From Patulibacter sp052039575 (GTDB lineage: Bacteria > Actinomycetota > Thermoleophilia > Solirubrobacterales > Solirubrobacteraceae), in assembly GCA_052039575.1 (NCBI GenBank), contig JBQGEK010000369.1, positions 1-50,620 on the forward strand: 50,620 nucleotides of DNA. Reading direction: 5' to 3'. Positions within the stretch are counted from its first letter, which is position 1. Each line of letters opens with the position of its first letter. Positions 36,338 through 46,395 of the stretch are shown here, one piece after another. The notes under the pieces are model-generated. The model was not told the DNA's origin. It did not search any database and saw only the letters and a list, made by a program, of their open reading frames with translations. The position numbers and the translations under genes were made by a program.

Positions 36338-37840
36338 TCAGTCGCGCATGGTCGGGAACAGCACGACCTCGCGGATCGTGCTGCGCCCGGTCATGCAGAT
36401 CACCAACCGGTCGACCCCGAGTCCGAGACCGCCCGTCGGGGGCATTCCCTGCTCGAGCGCCTCGACGAACGACTCGTCGTACTGCTGCGCCTCGTCGTCG
36501 CCTTCGAGCTCGAGACGGGCCTGCTCCTCGAACCGCCGGCGCTGCTCGTCCGGGTCGTTGAGCTCCGAGAACGCGTTGGCGATCTCCATCCCGAGCGCGA
36601 ACGCCTCGAACCGCTCGACGAGGCCCGTGTCCTCGCCGGTCGTGGTGCGCTTGCGCTTGGCGAACGGCGAGAGCTCGACGGGGTAGTCGAAGAGCATCGT
36701 CGGCTGGATCAGCTTCGGCTCGACGTACTTCGAGAGCAGATCGTCGACCAGCTGCGGCCAGGTCCGGCCTTCGGGGTCGAGATCGATGCCGTCGGTCGCG
36801 CGGATCACCGCGGACAGCGCCTCGCTGCTGCGGTGCGCGAGCACGTCGATCCCCGTCTGCTCCTCGATCGCGCCGGCCAGCGTCTTCCGTTCCCACGGCT
36901 CGGTCCAGCGGATCGAGGTGGGCGGGGCGATGTCCTCGATCGCTCGCGCGACGTGCTGGACGCACGCCTCGAGGCGGTCCGCGGCGTCTTCGACGTCCGC
37001 GTAGGCCTCGTACCACTCGAGCATCGTGAACTCGGGGTTGTGCTTGTGGCTGATGCCCTCGTTGCGGAAGTTCTTGCCGAGCTCGTAGACCCGCTCGAGG
37101 CCGCCGACGATCAGGCGCTTGAGGTACAGCTCGGTGGCGATCCGCAGGTACAGGTCGCGGCCCAGCGCGTTGTGGTGGGTCGTGAACGGCCGGGCGAGCG
37201 CACCGCCGTAGAGCGGTTGCAGCACCGGGGTCTCGACCTCGAGGAAGCCGTCGGCGTCGAGGAACCGGCGGATCTCGGAGACGATCCGCGACCGCAGGAT
37301 GAACGCGTCGCGGGTCTCCTCGTTCCCGATCAGGTCGAGCTCGCGGCGCCGCTGGCGGAGCTCGGTGTCCTGCAGGCCGTGGTGCTTGTCCGGCGGCGGA
37401 CGCAGCGACTTGGCCAGCACCGTGTAGTCGGTGACCCGCAGGCTCAGCTCGCCGCGCCGCGACATGAACGCCGTCCCGTCGACCCCGATCAGGTCGCCGA
37501 GGTCGACGTCGTCGAGCAGGCGGGCCATCCGCTCGTCGCCGAGCACGTCGAGCTTGGCCTGGAGCTGCAGCCTCCCCGACCGGTCGACGAGGTCGAGGAA
37601 CGCCATCTTGCCCTGTCCGCGGCGGGCCACCAGACGCCCGGCGATCCGGTGCTCGACGTCGGTCTCGGCGCCGTCCTCGAGGCCACCGTGGCGCTCGCGG
37701 ACAGCGGCGATCGGCTCGACGCCGTCGAAGTCGTGCGGGTATGGGTCGACGTCGGCGGCGCGCAGGCGATCCAGCTTGGCGCGGCGGACGGCGAGCAGGT
37801 CGGTCCCGTCGCCGGGATCCGGCGCGGTCTCTTCGGTCAT
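36338..37840 (-). CDS. lysS: Lysyl-tRNA synthetase, class II
   Basis: 500 residues. N-terminal OB-fold anticodon-binding domain (GRLVARRGQGKMAFLDLVDR, QLQAKLDV), then the class II core with FRNEGISHKHNPEFTMLEWY (motif 2) and GLGLGVDRLVICMTG (motif 3), and the C-terminal STIREVVLFPTMR. GAGAGG precedes the ATG. The gene is 34 bases after greA and before clpC, matching the lysS-clpC adjacency seen in other Gram-positives. Confidence 0.97.
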   Translation of the reverse strand: MTEETAPDPGDGTDLLAVRRAKLDRLRAADVDPYPHDFDGVEPIAAVRERHGGLEDGAETDVEHRIAGRLVARRGQGKMAFLDLVDRSGRLQLQAKLDVLGDERMARLLDDVDLGDLIGVDGTAFMSRRGELSLRVTDYTVLAKSLRPPPDKHHGLQDTELRQRRRELDLIGNEETRDAFILRSRIVSEIRRFLDADGFLEVETPVLQPLYGGALARPFTTHHNALGRDLYLRIATELYLKRLIVGGLERVYELGKNFRNEGISHKHNPEFTMLEWYEAYADVEDAADRLEACVQHVARAIEDIAPPTSIRWTEPWERKTLAGAIEEQTGIDVLAHRSSEALSAVIRATDGIDLDPEGRTWPQLVDDLLSKYVEPKLIQPTMLFDYPVELSPFAKRKRTTTGEDTGLVERFEAFALGMEIANAFSELNDPDEQRRRFEEQARLELEGDDEAQQYDESFVEALEQGMPPTGGLGLGVDRLVICMTGRSTIREVVLFPTMRD

Positions 37841-37874
37841 CGGCCGGGTACCTCTCGGGGTGCTCGCGCGGCGC

Positions 37875-38348
37875 TCAGCGCGAGATGCTGACGATCTCGA
37901 GCGTGCGGGTCTTGCCGTTGGGCAGGCTGACCTTGACGCTCGCGCCCTGGGGCTGCCCGAGCAGGGCCTTGCCGACCGGGGATTCGTTGGACAGCTTGTT
38001 CTCGGCCGGGTTGGCCTCGGCCGAGCCGACCAGCGAGTACTCCTGCTGCTTGCCCTTCTCGTCGCGCACGGTGACGCGGGTCCCGACCTGGACCTCGTCG
38101 GTCGAGAGCGCGGACTCGTCGATCACCGACGCCGAGCGGAGCTGCTCCTCGATGTCGAGGATCCTGCCCTCGATCATCGCCTGCTCGTTCTTGGCGTCGT
38201 CGTACTCGGAGTTCTCCGAGATGTCCCCGAAGTCCCGTGCGTCCTTGATCCGCTCCGCGACTTCGCGACGTTTGACCGTCGTCAGGTGCTCGAGCTCCTG
38301 CTTGAGCTTCTCGAGACCCTCGTGGGTGAGGATGACGTCCTTGGACAA
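37875..38348 (-). CDS. greA: Transcript cleavage factor GreA
   Basis: 157 residues, the normal length. N-terminal coiled coil reaching the RNAP secondary channel (EGLEKLKQELEHLTTVKRRE, and the acidic tip GDISENSEYDDAKNEQ), and C-terminal FKBP-like domain (SLVGSAEANPAENKLS, SPVGKALLGQPQGASVKV). Starts with TTG: the alignment begins at LSKDVILTHEG, AAAGG lies eight bases before this codon, and no ATG or GTG fits the family length. It clears backtracked RNA polymerase. Upstream of lysS in the same block. Confidence 0.94.
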   Translation of the reverse strand: MSKDVILTHEGLEKLKQELEHLTTVKRREVAERIKDARDFGDISENSEYDDAKNEQAMIEGRILDIEEQLRSASVIDESALSTDEVQVGTRVTVRDEKGKQQEYSLVGSAEANPAENKLSNESPVGKALLGQPQGASVKVSLPNGKTRTLEIVSISR

Positions 38349-38529
38349 GGTGTGACCTTTCGCCGACGACGCTCCGGGCCGGATAGCCGCGACGCCGATC
38401 GAGCAATTCTGGGGTGACCAACGTTCCGATCCGCCGAACGGAGCGGGCAGTATAGCCATCCCGGCGGATTCTCCCGGTGTCCCCCCGGCCGGGGCCCGAC
38501 GACGGGGCCGCGTCGCCCCCGCGTCGACC

Positions 38530-39567
38530 CTAGACGACGGCCGCGGCGGCGACCGCGGCGTGCAGGCAGGCCCGCGCAGCCTCGATCTCACCGCTCTGCT
38601 GGAGTGCGGCCTGCAGCTGCTTGTCGGGGGTGCTCGTGGCGTCCGGGAATCCGACGCCCGCCAGCCGCTCGACGTACCACGGGTAGTGCTTGCGCAGGTA
38701 GCGGCCGGCCCGCTCGGCTCCGAGGTGCTCGGCGGTCCGATCGAGCAGCCAGTCGAACTCCGCCACGACCTCGTCGGCACTCGGCGCGACGTCGGCGCGT
38801 TGGCCGAGCAGGGTCGAGAGCAGCCACGGGTTGCCGAGGCCGCCGCGAGCGATCATCACGGCCGCCGGGCGGACCTGGTCGTAGGCGGCCAGCGTCTGCT
38901 CGACGTCGTGCAGACCGCCGGACAGCACCACGGGCACCGGCAGCTCGTCGACCAGCTTGGCGGCCAGCGCGTAGTCCGGCGTGCCCTTGTGGTGGACCTG
39001 GGCACTGCGCGGATGGAATCCGATCGCGTCGACGCCGGCCTCCTCGACCAGCCGCGCAGCCAGCGCGTAGCCGTCGTGCTCGCCGTCCTTCTTCGTCGAC
39101 GAGCGCAGCTTGACGGTGACCGGCAAGCCCGACCCCTCCTTCGCCGCGCGCGCGACCGCGACCGCGGTGTCGGGGTCCTTGAGCATCGCCGCCCCGGCGC
39201 CGGTCTTGCAGACCTTCGGCACCGGGCAACCCATGTTCAGGTCGATCACGTCGACCGCGACGTGCTCCGCGACGTAGGCCGCCGCCGACTTCATCACCTC
39301 GGGGTCCTGCCCGAACAGCTGGATCGCGACCGGGCCGCCGTCGCGCTCCTCGGGCTTGAACGTCAGGAGGTCGCGGAGCGTCTTCTCGTTGCGGTAGTGG
39401 ATCGCGAACGACGAGACCATCTCGCTGACCGCGTAGCCCGCGCCGTAGCGCTTGGCCTGCAGCCGGACCACCCAGTTGCCGATCCCGGCCAGCGGGGCGA
39501 GCGTGACCCGGTTGGGGATCTCGATGCCGCCGAGCGTCCACGACTCGGAGAGGGCGTCCTTCGACAT
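38530..39567 (-). CDS. dus: tRNA-dihydrouridine synthase (DusB type)
   Basis: FMN enzyme reducing uridine in the tRNA D-loop. TIM barrel start VTLAPLAGIGNWVVRLQAKR, catalytic cysteine and signature DLNMGCPVPKVCKTGAGAAM, FMN-site HPRSAQVHHKGTPDY and ARGGLGNPWLL. 345 residues. TACCCT lies six bases before the ATG; the intervening GGAGGG is too close to act as a normal ribosome-binding site. Preceded by two direct repeats. Confidence 0.94.
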   Translation of the reverse strand: MSKDALSESWTLGGIEIPNRVTLAPLAGIGNWVVRLQAKRYGAGYAVSEMVSSFAIHYRNEKTLRDLLTFKPEERDGGPVAIQLFGQDPEVMKSAAAYVAEHVAVDVIDLNMGCPVPKVCKTGAGAAMLKDPDTAVAVARAAKEGSGLPVTVKLRSSTKKDGEHDGYALAARLVEEAGVDAIGFHPRSAQVHHKGTPDYALAAKLVDELPVPVVLSGGLHDVEQTLAAYDQVRPAAVMIARGGLGNPWLLSTLLGQRADVAPSADEVVAEFDWLLDRTAEHLGAERAGRYLRKHYPWYVERLAGVGFPDATSTPDKQLQAALQQSGEIEAARACLHAAVAAAAVV

Positions 39568-39573
39568 CCCTCC

Positions 39574-39579
39574 AGGGTA
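39574..39579 (-). promoter_or_regulatory. -10 element TACCCT
   Basis: Six bases before the dus ATG; leaderless-type placement. Confidence 0.5.
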
Positions 39580-39608
39580 CGAGACGTACGCGATCCGGGG
39601 CGTCCGAA

Positions 39609-39669
39609 CGACGACCGGTCGGCATTCGACATCCCCAGGACGTCCTGCGACGACCGGTCGGCGTTCGAC
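39609..39669. repeat. Two 22-bp direct repeats in the coaX-dus gap
   Basis: 39609-39630 and 39648-39669 share CGACGACCGGTCGGC-[A/G]-TTCGAC, 21 of 22 identical, 39 bases apart. Each has a CGACCGGTCG palindrome at its core, with CCAGGACGTCCTG between them. Located 30-100 bases upstream of the dus promoter. Confidence 0.85.
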
Positions 39670-39679
39670 GCCGGCCCGG

Positions 39680-40444
39680 CTAGGAGTTGTGCTGGTGCAG
39701 CAGACGCAGGCCGGTCAGCGTCAGCAGATCGTCGACCTCGTCGATCGTCTGGCAGTGCGGCACGATCCGCCGAGCCAGACCGCCGGTCGCGATCCGGTGG
39801 ATGTCCTGGCCGAGCTCGTCCATCAGCCGGCTCAGGATCGCGTCCACGCCGCCGGCGAAGCCGTAGATCACACCGCTGCGGATCCCCTCGACGGTCGACT
39901 TGCCGATCAGCTGCCGCGGGGCGATCAGCTCGATCCGCGGCAGCGCGGCGGCGCGGGAGGTCAGTGCGTCGAGCGAGATCTCGACCCCCGGACTGATGAT
40001 CCCGCCGAGGTACTCGCCGTCGGCGGAGACCGGGTCGTACGTGATCGCGGTACCGAAGTCGACGACCACGCAGGCACCCTGGAACCGTTCGTAGGCGGCG
40101 ACCGCGTTGACCAGCCGGTCGGCGCCGATCTCGCGCGGGTTGTCGTAGCGGAGCGCCATCCCGGTGCGGATCCCCGGACGGACGACCAGCATCTCGTGGT
40201 TGAGGTACTGGTCGGACATCCTGCGCCACTCCTCGGCGAGCTGCGGCACCGTCGACGAGACGATCGACGCCGACATCTCCTCGGCGTGCAGCCCGCGCAG
40301 CTCGAGCAGAGCACGGAGCTTGGCGCCGAGCTCGTCCGACGTCGACTCACGCACCGTGGCGAACCGCCAGTGCTCGATCAGCTCGGTACCGCGGAACGCA
40401 CCGAAGTGGGTCTGGGTGTTGCCGACGTCGACGACGAGGAGCAT
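39680..40444 (-). CDS. coaX: Type III pantothenate kinase
   Basis: ATP-dependent phosphorylation of pantothenate, first step of CoA synthesis. ASKHA-fold motifs: LLVVDVGNTQTHFGAF, pantothenate-site Asp and loop VVDFGTAITYD, and LGGIISPGVEISLDAL. 254 residues, normal. ATG 40444 begins the family domain directly; TACTTC, a weak -10, is six bases upstream. Divergent from the GST-like gene with only 39 bases between starts. In Bacillus coaX follows ftsH; here it stands past folK. Confidence 0.95.
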   Translation of the reverse strand: MLLVVDVGNTQTHFGAFRGTELIEHWRFATVRESTSDELGAKLRALLELRGLHAEEMSASIVSSTVPQLAEEWRRMSDQYLNHEMLVVRPGIRTGMALRYDNPREIGADRLVNAVAAYERFQGACVVVDFGTAITYDPVSADGEYLGGIISPGVEISLDALTSRAAALPRIELIAPRQLIGKSTVEGIRSGVIYGFAGGVDAILSRLMDELGQDIHRIATGGLARRIVPHCQTIDEVDDLLTLTGLRLLHQHNS

Positions 40445-40471
40445 CAGCGCGAAGTATCGCGCGCCATTACG

Positions 40472-40477
40472 TAGTCT
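40472..40477 (+). promoter_or_regulatory. -10 element TAGTCT
   Basis: Six bases before the ATG of the GST-like gene, facing the coaX start across a 39-base gap. Confidence 0.5.
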
Positions 40478-40483
40478 GCGGCC

Positions 40484-41227
40484 ATGTCGACCAAGCTGTA
40501 CATCGTGCGCGGCTCCCACCCGTGCGTCACCGTCGAGCGGGCGATGCAGCTGAAGGGCCATCCGTACTCGGTGACCGAGTGGCTTCCACCGTCCCACGCG
40601 CTGGCTCAGCGCGTGGTCTTCGGCCGGCGCACCGTGCCCGGGATCCGCTTCGCCGACGGCGAGAAGGTCCAAGGGTCGCGAGCGATCCTGCGGCGGCTCG
40701 AGGAGCGTCAGCCGGAGCCCGCGCTGGTGCCGGCCGATCCGCAGCTCGCCGCTCGCGTGCTCGAGGCCGAACGGTGGGGAGACGAGGTCCTGCAGTCGCT
40801 GCCGCGGCGGGTGCTCTGGTTGGCCCTGAGCCGCAAGCCGCAGGCGGTGTCCAGCTACCAGGAGGGATCGCGGTGGGCGATGCCCCCGCTCGCGACCGCA
40901 TTCGTGGCGCCGCTGGTGCTCCCGGTCGAGCGCCGACTCAACCGGGTCAACGAGCAGAGCGTCCGCGCCGACCTGCGGGACCTGCCCGGGCACCTCGACC
41001 GGATCGACGGCTGGCTCGCCGACGGCACGCTCGGCGGTCCGCGCGAGAACGTGGCCGACCTGCAGATCGCCCCCAGCCTGCGGCTGCTGCTGACGATCGC
41101 GGACGTACGGGACGCGGTCGCGGCCCGCCCCGCCGGCCAGTGGGCCGAGCGGCTGTTCCCCGAGTGGAGCGGACAGGTGCCGGCCGGGGCCTTCCCGGAC
41201 GAGTGGCTGGAGCCGCTGCGCGGCTGA
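40484..41227 (+). CDS. Glutathione-S-transferase-like protein
   Basis: 247 residues. N-terminal thioredoxin-fold half (KLYIVRGSHPCVTVERAMQL, TVPGIRFADGEKVQGSRAIL) followed by an all-helical C-terminal half, as in GST-family proteins. The HPC near the start could provide the reactive thiol. Actinobacteria normally lack glutathione, so another thiol partner or a non-enzymatic role is likely. It is the only plus-strand gene inside the long leftward block, divergent from coaX and convergent with folK. Confidence 0.8.
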   Translation: MSTKLYIVRGSHPCVTVERAMQLKGHPYSVTEWLPPSHALAQRVVFGRRTVPGIRFADGEKVQGSRAILRRLEERQPEPALVPADPQLAARVLEAERWGDEVLQSLPRRVLWLALSRKPQAVSSYQEGSRWAMPPLATAFVAPLVLPVERRLNRVNEQSVRADLRDLPGHLDRIDGWLADGTLGGPRENVADLQIAPSLRLLLTIADVRDAVAARPAGQWAERLFPEWSGQVPAGAFPDEWLEPLRG

Positions 41228-41231
41228 CGGA

Positions 41232-41283
41232 CGAGCGTCCCGCCGGGAAGGCCGAGGGGATGCTCCGGGCGGGTCTCGCTCAG
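41232..41283. terminator. Stem region between convergent GST-like gene and folK
   Basis: CCCGCC pairs with GGCGGG and GAGCG with CGCTC around a 22-base loop, overlapping the folK stop. Could end both transcripts; no T-run, so weak. Confidence 0.3.
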
Positions 41284-41831
41284 TCGGGAAGGTTGAGCGG
41301 GTCGCCGACCCGCCGCACGCCTTCGTCGAGGGGCAACGCCGCCAGGCTGTCGGCGAGCCGGGTCCCGTCGGGCAGCGCGAGCGCGAAGTCGAGGTCGAGC
41401 AGCGGGATCAGCACGAAGCGGCGGGACGCGACCTCGCGGTGCGGCAGGATCAGCCGCTCCGAGCGGTACGGCGCGTCACCGAACAGCAGCAGGTCGACGT
41501 CGACCGGCCGCGGGCCGTGCTTCACGTACTCGGCTGACGACGGGTCGGTGACCCGGCCCTGGTCACGCTCGACCGCCTTGCAGGCATCCAGCAGCTCCTC
41601 GGGGCCGAGCCTCGTGGCGATCCGCAGGCAGGCGTTGAGGAACGACGGCTGGTCGAGGATCTCGCCGACCGGATCGGTGTCGTAGAGCGCGGACGACGCG
41701 AGCACGCGCACGCCGTGCCGCGCCAGTCCGTCGACGGCACCCTGCAGCTGGGCCGGACGATCGCCGAGGTTGGAGCCGAGGCCGAGGTAGCCGAGCGTCT
41801 CGCCCGCCTGCAGCTCGGAGCCGCCGGTCAT
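41280..41831 (-). CDS. folK: 2-amino-4-hydroxy-6-hydroxymethyldihydropteridine pyrophosphokinase
   Basis: HPPK transfers pyrophosphate to the pterin before its joining to p-aminobenzoate. GLGSNLGDRPAQLQGAVDGL and VKHGPRPVDVDLLLFGD plus LILPHREVASRRFVLIPL mark the family. 183 residues. The ATG overlaps the thioesterase stop (ATGA, 41828-41831). Last gene of the folP-folB-thioesterase-folK group, which supplies three folate enzymes; folE and pabABC are not in the window. Confidence 0.96.
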   Translation of the reverse strand: MTGGSELQAGETLGYLGLGSNLGDRPAQLQGAVDGLARHGVRVLASSALYDTDPVGEILDQPSFLNACLRIATRLGPEELLDACKAVERDQGRVTDPSSAEYVKHGPRPVDVDLLLFGDAPYRSERLILPHREVASRRFVLIPLLDLDFALALPDGTRLADSLAALPLDEGVRRVGDPLNLPD

Positions 41832-42718
41832 GCCGCGAGCGGCGCGAGCAGCGCCAGCTGTCGGGAACGGGCGAGCAGCGTGCCGTCGGGCAGGTAGAGC
41901 GTGCCATCCTCCTCGGCCAGGCCACTGGCGGCGACCGACGTGCGGTAGAGGCCGAGCACCGCGGCGGGATCGAGCCCGCCGGCCGGCAGGTCCGTCTGGA
42001 CGTGGATCGTCAGGTCGATCGTCGGCGCGATCGCCGGAGCCGTCATCACCTCGAACGCCGGCGGCCACCAGAAGTCGGTCAGCTGCGAGAGGTAGGCCGC
42101 GTCGATCCGCTGGGGCTCGGGCGAGCCCATCCAGCCGCCGGTCTCGACCGGCTCCCCGGGCGCGACGGTGCGCCCGGTGTAGGGACCGGCTCCGACGCGG
42201 GGAGCGATCCGCAGCTGACCGACGATCGGCGGCAGCCCGGGCGGCAGCTCGAGCCAGTGGTCGCCGGCGCGGTCGAAGCGGTCGATCGGCACCGCGCCAG
42301 CTTCGGCGACCGGCGCTCCGGAGACCTCCGGCATCGGCGGGGCCCACTGGCCGACCTCGTCGAGCCCACGCGTGGCGAGTGTCGCGAAGCCGGTCAGCAC
42401 GTCGCGACCCTGCTGACGCGCGGTCACCGCGACGGACGCCAGCCGGCGGCCGGCGCGGATCGTCCGGACGTCGAGCTCGAGCGGGCCCTCGGCCGCGGTC
42501 CGCAGGTACTGCAGGCTCAGCGAGCGCAGCTGGCGCTCGCTGGCCGGGTCGGCTTCGGCCTCGATCGCACGGACCACGATCGCCGCCAGGTAGCCCCCGT
42601 TCGGCCCGGTCGGTGCCGCCCAGTCGAGATCGACGTCGGCGACGAGCCCGACCCCGTCGCGAGCGACGGCGGTCGCCCGCTCGAACGCGGTCGTGGCGAG
42701 GGTGGAGGAATCCGACAT
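41828..42718 (-). CDS. Acyl-CoA thioesterase (double hot-dog, TesB-like)
   Basis: 296 residues, two hot-dog halves. PTGPNGGYLAAIVVRAIE at the first central helix, LRSLSLQYLRTAAEGPLEL, and DFWWPPAFEVMTAPAIAPTI before the second helix, with TLYLPDGTLLARSRQLALL close to the C-terminus, which is typical of the TesB-like group. Hydrolyses an acyl-CoA; chain length unknown. Lies between folB and folK and is coupled to folK. TAGTAT is six bases before the ATG, so it may have its own leaderless promoter. Confidence 0.85.
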   Translation of the reverse strand: MSDSSTLATTAFERATAVARDGVGLVADVDLDWAAPTGPNGGYLAAIVVRAIEAEADPASERQLRSLSLQYLRTAAEGPLELDVRTIRAGRRLASVAVTARQQGRDVLTGFATLATRGLDEVGQWAPPMPEVSGAPVAEAGAVPIDRFDRAGDHWLELPPGLPPIVGQLRIAPRVGAGPYTGRTVAPGEPVETGGWMGSPEPQRIDAAYLSQLTDFWWPPAFEVMTAPAIAPTIDLTIHVQTDLPAGGLDPAAVLGLYRTSVAASGLAEEDGTLYLPDGTLLARSRQLALLAPLAA

Positions 42719-42724
42719 GGGGAA

Positions 42725-42730
42725 ATACTA
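42725..42730 (-). promoter_or_regulatory. -10 element TAGTAT
   Basis: Six bases before the thioesterase ATG. Confidence 0.5.
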
Positions 42731-42762
42731 CTGCTGGTAGAAAAGCTCTCGGGGCCGGCCCG

Positions 42763-43311
42763 TCAACCGACGTCGCCAGCGCGCCACAGCTCGACCGCGA
42801 CCTCCTCGACCGCCAGCGGGATCGGCGGCTCGGGCTTGATGCACTTGACCCAGACCTCTTCCGCACCGTAGTCGGAGACGATCCGGTCGGCGATCGCGGC
42901 ACAGAGCCGCTCGAGCGTCTTGTACGAGCGCTGTTGGGCGACCAGCGCGACGAGCTGGCAGACCTCGCCGTAGTCGATCGTGTCCTCGACCCGGTCGGTC
43001 ACCGTCGCGTCGCAGTCCGACACGGCCATCCGCAGGTCGACGATCAGCCGCTGCCCGATCTCGCGCTCGGCCGGGGTCACTCCGTGGTGGGTGTAGAGCG
43101 ACAGACCACGGATCTCGACCGTGACCTCGTCGCGGTCGTCGCCGTCGAGATCCTCGAGCTCGTCGTCGTCCTCGTCCTCGTCGAGGTCGAGGTTGAGATC
43201 GCGCAGGGCGTCCGCGTCGTCGCCGCGCGGGCCGGGCGGCTTCGGCGTATCGCGATCCTCGTTCTGGCCGTTCTCGTCGTCGGCCGGGCGCTCGTCGCGA
43301 TCGTCATCCAT
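42763..43311 (-). CDS. folB: Dihydroneopterin aldolase with acidic N-terminal extension
   Basis: Cleaves dihydroneopterin to hydroxymethyldihydropterin in folate synthesis. The T-fold catalytic domain begins at about residue 62: VEIRGLSLYTHHGVTPAERE, QRLIVDLRM, YKTLERLCAAIADRI and VWVKCIKPEPPIP. The preceding ~60 residues are a highly acidic, low-complexity stretch (many D/E), so total length is 182 against about 120. ATG 43311 is set by TAGCGT eight bases upstream. Follows folP by 57 bases. Confidence 0.93.
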   Translation of the reverse strand: MDDDRDERPADDENGQNEDRDTPKPPGPRGDDADALRDLNLDLDEDEDDDELEDLDGDDRDEVTVEIRGLSLYTHHGVTPAEREIGQRLIVDLRMAVSDCDATVTDRVEDTIDYGEVCQLVALVAQQRSYKTLERLCAAIADRIVSDYGAEEVWVKCIKPEPPIPLAVEEVAVELWRAGDVG

Positions 43312-43319
43312 GGCGAGCC

Positions 43320-43325
43320 ACGCTA
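43320..43325 (-). promoter_or_regulatory. -10 element TAGCGT
   Basis: Eight bases before the folB ATG. Confidence 0.5.
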
Positions 43326-43368
43326 GCAATCGCGGCCCGCCCTCACCGTGACCGCCGACGCCCCGCGG

Positions 43369-44187
43369 TCAGCGTTCCTGGCCGCCCCCGACCACGTGGG
43401 CCGCGACCGCCAGCGCGTCGTGGATCGCCCCGACGTCGTGGACGCGGAAGACGCGCGCGCCGGCGGCCAGCGCCAGCACGTTCGTCGCGATCGTGCCGGC
43501 CAGCCGCTGACGGGGGTCATCGCGTCCGGTCAGCCGCCCGAGGAAGCTCTTGCGCGACGTGCCGATCACGACCCGGGGCCCGATCGCGACGATCTCGTCG
43601 AGCCGGCGCAGCAGGGCGACGTTGTGGTCCAGCGCCTTGCCGAAGCCGATCCCGGGATCGATGTCGATCCGCTCCACCGCGACGCCCGCGTCGACCGCCG
43701 CGGCGATCCGCTGCTCGAGGTGCCGGCGCACGTCGTCCACCACATCGTCGTAGACCGGGGCGTCCTGCATCGTCCGGGGCTCACCGCGCATGTGCATCAG
43801 ACAGCAGCGCACGCCCCGGCCCGCCACCAGCGGCAGCATCTCCGGATCATGGCGCAGAGCCGAGACGTCGTTGACGTAGCCCGCCCCCGCGTCCAGCGCC
43901 GCCGCGGCGACGTCGGCCTTGGTGGTGTCCACCGAGAGCACCACCTCGGGCAGCGCCTCAGTCAGCCGCGCGATCACCGGCACCACGCGACGGAGCTCCT
44001 CCGCGGTCTCGACCGGCGCCGCCCCGGGCCGCGTCGACTCACCGCCGACGTCGAGGATCGTGGCGCCGGCGGCGGCCAGCTCGAGGCCGTGGCGGACCGC
44101 GGCGTCCTCGTGGAACCACTCTCCCCCGTCGCTGAACGAATCCGGCGTGACGTTGACGATCCCCATGACGTCGAAGGCAGCGGGCAC
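43369..44187 (-). CDS. folP: Dihydropteroate synthase
   Basis: Condenses the pterin pyrophosphate with p-aminobenzoate; the sulfonamide target. TIM barrel motifs VMGIVNVTPDSFSDGG, ILDVGGESTRPGA, VNDVSALRHD, MHMRGEPRTM, DPGIGFGKALDHN and IGTSRKSFLG. 272 residues, full length. GTG start follows TAGCCT by seven bases. Heads the folP-folB-thioesterase-folK group. Confidence 0.96.
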   Translation of the reverse strand: MPAAFDVMGIVNVTPDSFSDGGEWFHEDAAVRHGLELAAAGATILDVGGESTRPGAAPVETAEELRRVVPVIARLTEALPEVVLSVDTTKADVAAAALDAGAGYVNDVSALRHDPEMLPLVAGRGVRCCLMHMRGEPRTMQDAPVYDDVVDDVRRHLEQRIAAAVDAGVAVERIDIDPGIGFGKALDHNVALLRRLDEIVAIGPRVVIGTSRKSFLGRLTGRDDPRQRLAGTIATNVLALAAGARVFRVHDVGAIHDALAVAAHVVGGGQER

Positions 44188-44194
44188 CCGGCAC

Positions 44195-44200
44195 AGGCTA
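44195..44200 (-). promoter_or_regulatory. -10 element TAGCCT
   Basis: Seven bases before the folP GTG; leaderless-type placement. Confidence 0.5.
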
Positions 44201-44272
44201 CCCGGCGCGCTGCGCGGGTCCGGAAACGGCGACGGCGGGCCGAGGGCCGCCGGCGCGGCGCGTCGGGGGCGA

Positions 44273-44287
44273 CGCCCGGGGCGGGCG
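44273..44287 (-). terminator. Hairpin after ftsH
   Basis: CGCCCG-GGG-CGGGCG nine bases past the ftsH stop, upstream of folP. Short and without a T-run. Confidence 0.35.
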
Positions 44288-44296
44288 CCGGTCCGC

Positions 44297-46282
<1,986 letters not shown>

Positions 46283-46358
46283 CGGACTCGCCGTGGCGGC
46301 GAGGGACGAAGCCGGGTGCCTAGCGTAGCAACGGTGATGACCAGGGCACTTCGGATCC

Positions 46359-46381
46359 CCCGATCAGCACGCGCGATCGGG
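46359..46381 (-). terminator. Hairpin between hpt and ftsH
   Basis: CCCGATC and GATCGGG arms, nine-base loop, 15 bases past the hpt stop. No U-run; may attenuate or mark the 3' end. Confidence 0.4.
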
Positions 46382-46395
46382 AGTTATGTGTCCGG

